Below, one piece after another: positions 58,163-64,000 of a DNA stretch of 64,000 nt (the stretch's first letter is position 1; every line of letters starts with the position of its first letter). This DNA comes from Ignavibacteriales bacterium (GTDB taxonomy: Bacteria; Bacteroidota; Ignavibacteria; Ignavibacteriales; Melioribacteraceae), in NCBI GenBank assembly GCA_021740915.1, contig JAIOYW010000003.1, positions 186,001 through 250,000 of the forward strand, read 5' to 3'. The notes beneath the pieces are model-generated. The model worked only from the letters and a program-made list of their open reading frames with translations. It was not told the origin of the DNA and did no database searches. The translations under genes and the position numbers were made by a program.

Positions 58163-59421
58163 AAAAAGTTCTGTTTATCACATTTTACTGGCCTCCCTCC
58201 GGCAAAGCATCGCTTCACTGGCCTCTTAAGATGATACAATATCTTCCGGAATATGGCTGGGAACCGTGTGTTCTAACTGTTAATGATGATACAGTTAGCG
58301 CTGCCGACAGCAGTCTTCTTGGGGATATTGCTCCCGGATTAAAAGTAAAAAGAACCGGCTTCTTCGATCCGTTCCTTATTTACCGGAAACTGACAGGAAA
58401 GAAGGGCGAAATTCTTCAGGCGTCCGAAGCTATAAGTTTAACGAACCATTCTTTGGCGCACAGGGTCTCTCTCTGGATAAGAATGAATCTTTTTGTCCCC
58501 GATGCGCGGGTAGGCTGGTATTTTCACGGTGTAAGGGAAGGCGCCCGCTTTCTCAGGGAAAACCCGGCTGATCTTATTATTACAAACGGTCCGCCTCATT
58601 CCACACATCTTATCGGGAAAAAACTTAGCAGAATGTTCAATGTTCCGTTTGTTGCTGTTTTTATCGATCCCTGGGTCGATATTGCCACATACAGGGATTT
58701 TAACCGTAATCCTCTTACACTTAAACTTGATAATTATTTCGAGAAATCAACATTAAAGCAATCTTCTGCTTCCGTTTTTGTCACCAGAACCATGGATAAT
58801 TATTTTCTTCGCAAATATCCATTCCTGAGAGGCAGGACTGAAGTCATAAACTGGGGCTATAACGAGCAGGATTTTGAGGGACTTAAAGCTGCCCAGCCTT
58901 CAGGGAGCAAGAAGGTAATTCTTCATGCCGGGAATATTTATGATCACCAGAATCCGGTGAAATTCTGGAAACTTGTGAGGTCAGTAATTGAAAGCGGCAA
59001 GATGGAGATTGAACTTAGGTTTATAGGCACAGTATCTCCTGCCGTAATGCAATCGCTCGAAGATGAAAATTTAATGCCGCATTTTAATTATCTCGGATTT
59101 TTGCCATATAAGGAAGTGCTTTCACAGATGCTTTCGGCCGATTATCTTTTAACCTGTACTCATGAACCACGGCATGTGCCCGGAAAACTTTATGAATATA
59201 TGCGGGTGGGAAAACCGGTTATTGCTTTCGGAGATGATAATGAGGAAGTCGGGGATCTTCTGACAGAATCAGGTTCCGGTATTCTGATTCCTTATAACGA
59301 AATTCCCGAGGATTTATTCGGGCAGCTCGATTCACTCAAACCGGATAATTCAGCCGTGAAAAAGTTTGACAGGAAAGCTCTTGCCGGAAGATTGGCTCAG
59401 GTGCTTGACCGCCAGTTCTAA
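58159..59421 (+). CDS. Glycosyltransferase, GT4-like
   Basis: 420 residues. N-terminal FITFYWPPSGKASLHWPLKMIQYLPEYGWEPCVLTV resembles the Fringe-like start of GT4 enzymes; further on DLIITNGPPHSTHLIGKKLSR, LHAGNIYDHQNP, YLGFLPYKEVLSQMLSADYLL and HVPGKLYEYMRVGKPVIAFGDDNEEVG with the donor-binding Glu. The start overlaps the GH13 stop by 4 nt. It converges tail to tail with a methyltransferase gene (4-nt overlap). Builds a surface saccharide by family; donor unknown. Confidence 0.9.
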   Translation: MKKVLFITFYWPPSGKASLHWPLKMIQYLPEYGWEPCVLTVNDDTVSAADSSLLGDIAPGLKVKRTGFFDPFLIYRKLTGKKGEILQASEAISLTNHSLAHRVSLWIRMNLFVPDARVGWYFHGVREGARFLRENPADLIITNGPPHSTHLIGKKLSRMFNVPFVAVFIDPWVDIATYRDFNRNPLTLKLDNYFEKSTLKQSSASVFVTRTMDNYFLRKYPFLRGRTEVINWGYNEQDFEGLKAAQPSGSKKVILHAGNIYDHQNPVKFWKLVRSVIESGKMEIELRFIGTVSPAVMQSLEDENLMPHFNYLGFLPYKEVLSQMLSADYLLTCTHEPRHVPGKLYEYMRVGKPVIAFGDDNEEVGDLLTESGSGILIPYNEIPEDLFGQLDSLKPDNSAVKKFDRKALAGRLAQVLDRQF

Positions 59422-60173
59422 ACGTACTTTTCAGCCGTTACCATTATGCTGGTTGCCAAAAATGGTATTCTTGTTGTATCCCCCCGGAAAATAAATTTCT
59501 GCATAAATGATTTGAACTTTCCGTCCTTCAGTACATCAAGCGGCGCTGTAATATATTTTGTGTCTGTGACAGTAAGCCCGGCTTCAGTAAGTACGTTTTT
59601 AATTTTGTGTTTTGTGTAAATCCTTGCATTCGCATAACGTTTATGAATAAAAGAAGGCAGCCACGAAAAGAACGGGACACGGTTCCAGGGTAGAAGGGGC
59701 AGGGATGCGCCGTGAGTCTCAAAAATCCACCACTTATTGGGCACCGTAAAAACAGCTTTACCACCGGGTTTCAGCAGGTCGGCTATTTTTTTTACGTTTT
59801 TTTCTTCACGGAGATGTTCAACCACTTCAAAACAGATTATTCGCGGGAATTGCTCCAACTTGACGTTTTCGGTCTCAATATCAATCCGCCTGAAGTAATA
59901 TGTATCCACTTTTCCAAATTCCATCATACGCAGGAATGCGGTTTCATTGTCCGGATCGATATCCATTCCGTTAACAGTTCTGAAATATCCTGCGAGCAGC
60001 ATCGAGGAGGCTCCGTTGCCGCATCCGAAATCGAGCAGATCGAGGTCAGGGTCACAGAAAGATGGAATATCTTTTACGACACGGACTCTGCGCTTAACGA
60101 TCAGATCTTTAAGCTCAGCAGGTTTGCCAAGATAATGTCCTCCGCGAAAGCGTTTTTGATCAATATATGTCAT
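59418..60173 (-). CDS. Class I SAM-dependent methyltransferase
   Basis: 251 residues. Motif I LDLLDFGCGNGASSMLLAGYF (SAM-binding glycines), motif II/post-I INVDMDIDP-like acid, motif IV ICFEVVEHLREEKNVKKIADLLKPGGKAVFTVPN. It is a small Methyltransf_11/23-like protein, as often found in polysaccharide clusters, where it can methylate sugars. Neighbours are a glycosyltransferase (upstream on the same strand, 5-nt gap) and a flippase. Substrate unknown. Confidence 0.9.
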   Translation of the reverse strand: MTYIDQKRFRGGHYLGKPAELKDLIVKRRVRVVKDIPSFCDPDLDLLDFGCGNGASSMLLAGYFRTVNGMDIDPDNETAFLRMMEFGKVDTYYFRRIDIETENVKLEQFPRIICFEVVEHLREEKNVKKIADLLKPGGKAVFTVPNKWWIFETHGASLPLLPWNRVPFFSWLPSFIHKRYANARIYTKHKIKNVLTEAGLTVTDTKYITAPLDVLKDGKFKSFMQKFIFRGDTTRIPFLATSIMVTAEKYV

Positions 60174-60178
60174 TATTA

Positions 60179-61072
60179 TTACCGGAAATAGTTAAGTATT
60201 CTTTTTATAGGTGTGGGCTTGAAAAAACGCTGCACTTCTTCCATGATTTTTTCATCGATGTAAATTTTATCAGGAAGTTCAGCAAAGTATTTTTCCGAGA
60301 TCTCGACATCATAAATTGAAGTTTTTCTCATATGTGTGCCGCTCTGATCTGCGCCGGTATTTCTCACGAGAGGAATGACGGGAGTAAGGCATAATCCATT
60401 GTTCTTGTAGTGAGTGTAAGCCCAGCGTATTGCCCAACTGTCAATCTCACCGTTCATCTGCTTTTTCATCATCCTGCTGAGATCAGCGCCCCCCTTGTTG
60501 AATCCGGATTGTATCGCTTTATTGCTGCGGAACTCAGCGTAATCTCTCACTTCCCAGTCTGCGAGTGCCCAGCGGTCTCTCCAGGAAGCCCAGCCCCAGG
60601 AACTCGATCTGTGTGAAAAATAATAATTATTCTGATAATTTTCCGGGAAACGGATCGGCACACCATAGCCGGAAACTGAAAAAACCTGATTGGTATTTTT
60701 GTACTTTGATAACGCTGAAACCATAAATTCGAGAAAATGAGGAGAAAATTCAAGATCATCTTCAAGGATCACTGCCTGTTCGTATTCCATAAATACTTTA
60801 TTCAGTCCGGATATCACAGAAGTTGCAAGCCCCATGTTCTTATCGTTTTTATGGATTGTTACTTTCGCGAAATTCCTTGCCCCGGAAACAATATCTCTCA
60901 CCGAATTTACTTTTAAGCTTTCTTCAGAATTGCGCGGTCCATCGGAAAATACAATTAACTCATGCTTCCCGATACCGATATTTCTGCTTAATGAATCGAC
61001 AGTCCTTTGCGTATGTTCGGGTCGCTTGAACACAAAAAGAACTACCGGAATTTCCTCAGCCCGCAGGATCAT
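60179..61072 (-). CDS. Glycosyltransferase (GT-A, GT2/GNT-I-like)
   Basis: 297 residues. Begins IPVVLFVFKRPEHTQRTVDSLSRN, with the donor motif QAVILEDDLEFSPHFLEFM (EDD-like) and a SSSWGWASWRDRW segment often seen in this group of bacterial sugar transferases. It overlaps the flippase gene by 4 nt and is followed closely by the methyltransferase gene, so the three form one minus-strand unit. Sugar and acceptor are unknown. Confidence 0.85.
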   Translation of the reverse strand: MILRAEEIPVVLFVFKRPEHTQRTVDSLSRNIGIGKHELIVFSDGPRNSEESLKVNSVRDIVSGARNFAKVTIHKNDKNMGLATSVISGLNKVFMEYEQAVILEDDLEFSPHFLEFMVSALSKYKNTNQVFSVSGYGVPIRFPENYQNNYYFSHRSSSWGWASWRDRWALADWEVRDYAEFRSNKAIQSGFNKGGADLSRMMKKQMNGEIDSWAIRWAYTHYKNNGLCLTPVIPLVRNTGADQSGTHMRKTSIYDVEISEKYFAELPDKIYIDEKIMEEVQRFFKPTPIKRILNYFR

Positions 61073-62427
61073 TTATTTGAATCACCAGAATATATTGATG
61101 TAAAATATTTTTTTAAGTGCATAAAAGCAAATGAAAATACTGTTGGCGCCAGCAATGAATAGAAAAGCATTTTCGTTTGTCCCTTTGTTTTTCTCGAAAC
61201 ACCAATTGTCATCACTGCAAAAGTATATGCTGTAACAGTTGATATTGCTGCCCCGGTTATACCCAGCAGGGGAATAAGGAATAAGTTTAGTAAAACATTT
61301 ATTGCGCCGCCGATAAGTGTTCGGACAAATGCAATTTTTGTAAGATTTTCTGCGATAAGGTACTGCCCGGAAGCAACCCCAAGTGACACAAAAATTCCAC
61401 CCCAGATATAAATACTCAAAACAGGTGCAGCTTCCGCAAATTTGGCTCCATAGAGAATATTTATTATGTCTCCGGCAAAAATTGTTACAGGGACAGCAAT
61501 TAATATCGCTGAGAGCGAGAGCAGGTCATACAGCTTTTGCAGCCGGTTCAGATAGAATTCGTTGCTGATTTTTCTTGCATTTATTATCGCGGGGAACAAT
61601 GATGTTGTTATCGACATTGGTATAAAATACCACGCCTCACATATTCTTACTGCAGCCGAATAATAGCCGACGTCTTCCGCAGTAAGCATCTTGTTAATCA
61701 TTATTTGCCCTGTTTTCATGTATATAGATACAGCAACTCCGGATAAAATTAAAGGCCACGAATCACGCAGCATCATCCCGGCAATGCTTTTATCGAAGGT
61801 CCATTCTTTAACAGAGAATCCCGACTGCCGGTAGATTAAAATAAGTCCTATGCAAAGAAAAAAACTTTCGAGAGCAACTGAGATTACAAACCAAATCAGC
61901 GGGAATTTAAATAACACAAAAATAATTTTCAGAATTGCCGAACCAAATAGTGAAACAGATAATGGTATTACGGACTTTTTTGATTCTACGCGTGATTGGA
62001 AGAAGAAGTCAATAACATTAAACGACTGGAAAAAAAATCCAAATGCAATCAATGCTATGAAAATTTTGATATAATCTTTATCCTGAAATAAAAAGGAAGC
62101 AATCACTGCTGCGAGAAGGGCTGCTGCTGCTCCGGTCAGCCTTAAGAGGAAGACAGTGCCCATAATCCCGCTTTTTTTTTCGGGAGTATTTACGAGTTCA
62201 CGGACAGCCAGCCTGTCAAGTCCCAGAGATGCTAATGCTCCGAATAATGAAGATACACTGAGTGAATAGCTGTAATTACCGAACTGGTCGGGTCCAAGGT
62301 ATCTTACAAGAATTATTCCAACGATAAAAGTGGTTAGAAGACGAAAGACCTTTTCAAAAACCATCCAGCTTGTATTAAGTAGATACTTTCTGAAGGCGCC
62401 GGATTTAAAATTCAGTTTAGTGCTCAA
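61069..62427 (-). CDS. Lipopolysaccharide/oligosaccharide flippase (Wzx-like, MATE/MOP superfamily)
   Basis: 452 residues, about 12-14 membrane helices; start is TTG at 62427. The N-terminus TSWMVFEKVFRLLTTFIVGIILVRYLGPDQFGNYSYSLS is typical of Wzx/RfbX flippases, as is the VYYSAAVRICEAWYFIPMSITTSLFPAIINARK segment. These proteins flip undecaprenyl-linked oligosaccharides across the cell membrane. It shares this cluster with glycosyl- and methyltransferases and fits the O-antigen or capsule pathway; no Wzy polymerase is seen next to it. Confidence 0.93.
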   Translation of the reverse strand: MSTKLNFKSGAFRKYLLNTSWMVFEKVFRLLTTFIVGIILVRYLGPDQFGNYSYSLSVSSLFGALASLGLDRLAVRELVNTPEKKSGIMGTVFLLRLTGAAAALLAAVIASFLFQDKDYIKIFIALIAFGFFFQSFNVIDFFFQSRVESKKSVIPLSVSLFGSAILKIIFVLFKFPLIWFVISVALESFFLCIGLILIYRQSGFSVKEWTFDKSIAGMMLRDSWPLILSGVAVSIYMKTGQIMINKMLTAEDVGYYSAAVRICEAWYFIPMSITTSLFPAIINARKISNEFYLNRLQKLYDLLSLSAILIAVPVTIFAGDIINILYGAKFAEAAPVLSIYIWGGIFVSLGVASGQYLIAENLTKIAFVRTLIGGAINVLLNLFLIPLLGITGAAISTVTAYTFAVMTIGVSRKTKGQTKMLFYSLLAPTVFSFAFMHLKKYFTSIYSGDSNK

Positions 62428-62612
62428 TAATTTGAGAGACTTCCGTGTTTATTCAAAAACCGAAATATACATTCAGGAAAATTAAAAATTACTGCTTCAA
62501 TATTTTTCTAATAGTTATGCGGGGGAAAAACGTTTTTGCCTGTTCTGATTTTTTTGGCTGGATTTTCATACTTTTACTATAATCTTTTAATAATATAATC
62601 TGGCTTATCAAT

Positions 62613-63413
62613 ATGCAGCTAATAATAAACATATACAGGTTTATCTTTGCCCGACCAGTATTTATAAGGTTTAATTATATGTTATATAATCTTGTCCTTA
62701 GAAGTATTGGCGTACTGAATTTTGAAAACAGTAAGGTCAGCGGTGAGAAAAATCTTATTGAGAAAATTTATCCTAAGTTATTGAGCAGCCGGAATCCTGT
62801 AATATTTGATGTTGGCGCTAATAAAGGTGATTTTGCTGCAAAGCTGTTCGAGCAGTTCATTACCTCACAATATCATGCTTTCGAACCGCATCCTGAAACT
62901 TTTTCGAAATTAATTTCCAATACTACGGGAACAAAAATTTTATGCCATAACCTGGCACTCAGTGATACTAAAGGTGAATTAATTCTATACGACAGGGCTG
63001 ATATTAACGGATCACCTCATGCATCGCTCCATAAAGAAGTTATTAGCCATATTCATAAAAAAAACGTAACCGAAACAAAAGTAAAAGTTGAAACACTGGA
63101 TGAGTTTTGTATTGCTAATTTGATACCTGCCATTGACATATTGAAAATCGATACTGAAGGAAATGAATTGCGAGTTTTGGAAGGAGCAAAAAATATGCTT
63201 TCTGAGAAGAAGGTCGTTTGTATTCAATTCGAATTTAATGAAATGAATATTATTAGCAAGACCTTTATGCGTGATATCAGGAAAGTTCTTACAGGTTATG
63301 AATTATACCGTTTACTTCCAGATTCATTGGTTAAATTGACAGATTACCCGGTGCATTCTGAGATATTCGCTTTTCAGAATATTCTTGCTGTCCGTTCCGA
63401 TATTAAATTTTAA
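62613..63413 (+). CDS. FkbM-family methyltransferase
   Basis: 266 residues. SAM-binding motif VIFDVGANKGDFAAKLF, then YHAFEPHPETFSKL, LDEFCIANLIPAIDILKIDTEGNELRVLEGAK and CIQFEFNEMN: the FkbM (Methyltransf_21) pattern. Acts on hydroxyls of sugars or polyketides; in surface-glycan clusters it is taken to O-methylate a sugar residue. It is divergent from the flippase gene, with a 185-nt gap that contains the palindrome AAAAACGTTTTT (62526-62537), and stops 80 nt before the convergent propeller gene. Confidence 0.92.
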   Translation: MQLIINIYRFIFARPVFIRFNYMLYNLVLRSIGVLNFENSKVSGEKNLIEKIYPKLLSSRNPVIFDVGANKGDFAAKLFEQFITSQYHAFEPHPETFSKLISNTTGTKILCHNLALSDTKGELILYDRADINGSPHASLHKEVISHIHKKNVTETKVKVETLDEFCIANLIPAIDILKIDTEGNELRVLEGAKNMLSEKKVVCIQFEFNEMNIISKTFMRDIRKVLTGYELYRLLPDSLVKLTDYPVHSEIFAFQNILAVRSDIKF

Positions 63414-63493
63414 GAGATAGATTGATTTGGTGTTTTTGAAAATCAGGTAGTATTTTCCAAAAGGAATTACTGATAAGTTTATAAATGCTTTTA

Positions 63494-64000
63494 CTAATTC
63501 TCTCCGATCAGAAGATTAATGTTCATCTCAAGAGGTTTTGAAGACTTTATGCCCATATAATATATTCTTAATCCCTCTTCATTCAGTAAGATATTCGGGT
63601 AATTGATCTTTTCAATTCGATCAGAGTCGGCTGTTAATTTATAAACCGGATTCAATGGCTCTTTCTGCCAGTTTATCCCGTCCAGCGAGTATGCAAATCC
63701 AAAAGCGTTGCTATGCAAAGTATTTGCATAGCACATAATAAAACCCGTTTCGGTTTTTGCAACAGAGCCTTTGATAATTCCGGGCTTTTCCCACTCGGCT
63801 TCGGGCTTCAGGATGGGTGTATTTTTAATTCTTGTAAATTTGTAACCATCTTCGGAAACTGCCAGCCCAATCCGATTATCATAGAATTCTGTTTTCCCTG
63901 AATAATATAAATAAAACCGGTTTTTAACTTGTAATATATTATCGGCAACAGGAAACCTGTCCCATTGATCCTGGGCGCCGCTAAATACGGGCTCCGAATG
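63494..64000 (-). CDS. Glycosidase-like five-bladed beta-propeller protein, 3' part
   Basis: The frame is open on the minus strand from the right edge (64000) and ends at 63494; the 5' part is outside the window. The ~168 visible residues include repeated propeller blades: NRFYLYYSGKTEF, IGLAVSEDGYKFTRIKN, EWEKPGIIKGSVAKTETGFIMCY, NAFGFAYSLDGINWQKEP and LRIYYMGIKSSK. This is the blade pattern of GH43/GH32/GH130-type and related predicted glycosidases, often found in polysaccharide gene clusters. No catalytic acid can be named from this part. Truncated by the window, not by mutation. Confidence 0.7.
   Translation of the reverse strand, partial: HSEPVFSGAQDQWDRFPVADNILQVKNRFYLYYSGKTEFYDNRIGLAVSEDGYKFTRIKNTPILKPEAEWEKPGIIKGSVAKTETGFIMCYANTLHSNAFGFAYSLDGINWQKEPLNPVYKLTADSDRIEKINYPNILLNEEGLRIYYMGIKSSKPLEMNINLLIGEN

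Noticed and set aside
59712..60191. 159-codon plus-strand frame over the methyltransferase gene
   Set aside because: Antisense to a clear SAM methyltransferase; no family match.

Overview
The window reads as chromosomal core DNA of a Gram-negative bacterium of the Bacteroidota/Chlorobi/Ignavibacteria assemblage. This is inferred from the typical Por/type IX secretion (T9SS) C-terminal sorting domain on a 3008-residue secreted protein, promoter-like TAnnTTTG elements, outer-membrane genes (LolA-like, beta-barrel, LPP20 and other lipoproteins), frequent TTG starts, and dispersed REP-like hairpin repeats of the kind common in these genomes. Ignavibacteria is my best guess; no rRNA or other taxonomic anchor is present. 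I saw no tRNA, rRNA, CRISPR array, transposase or prophage.

Left part (1-27047, all plus strand, mostly abutting or overlapping genes): the end of comB, then ftsK-lolA, a flippase-like membrane protein, a small beta-barrel protein, uppP, a cyclophilin lipoprotein, holA, an ECF sigma factor with a candidate anti-sigma partner, rpmE (own promoter-like sequence and a clear terminator), rsmB, a RodZ-like HTH membrane protein, ligA, a STAS protein, two sodium/solute symporters, a HAD phosphatase, a 7TM-HD (PgpH-type) c-di-AMP phosphodiesterase candidate, xerD, a propeller-like lipoprotein, an MsbA-like ABC exporter and an O-antigen-ligase-like protein with a 300-residue soluble insertion.

Middle (27075-34069): minus-strand undecaprenyl-phosphate sugar transferase and glycosyltransferase, facing the ligase and probably serving the same surface glycan; then folate genes pabC/pabB (minus) diverging from pabA (plus), a second HAD phosphatase and a MATE-like transporter. 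A gene-free 0.9-kb stretch (34094-34996) is filled with hairpin repeats, including a ~237-nt block present twice.

34997-48810 is a minus-strand set of five genes that look like one envelope system: an LPP20-like/PKD protein, a secreted NTF2-like protein, a PEGA-repeat protein with a membrane anchor, the 3008-residue T9SS mosaic protein, and an LPP20 lipoprotein. Upstream of it lies rlpA, preceded by a structured leader with mutually exclusive stems that may be a riboswitch (c-di-AMP class is the leading guess).

Right part (50068-64000): a tandem-domain glycosyltransferase with a DUF4922/HIT-like protein, a response regulator with SpoIIE-type phosphatase (possible partner of the STAS protein), an MFS transporter, a U32 family protein, a secreted GH13 amylase-like enzyme, and a surface-polysaccharide cluster (two glycosyltransferases, two methyltransferases, a Wzx-like flippase, and a truncated propeller glycosidase-like gene at the edge).
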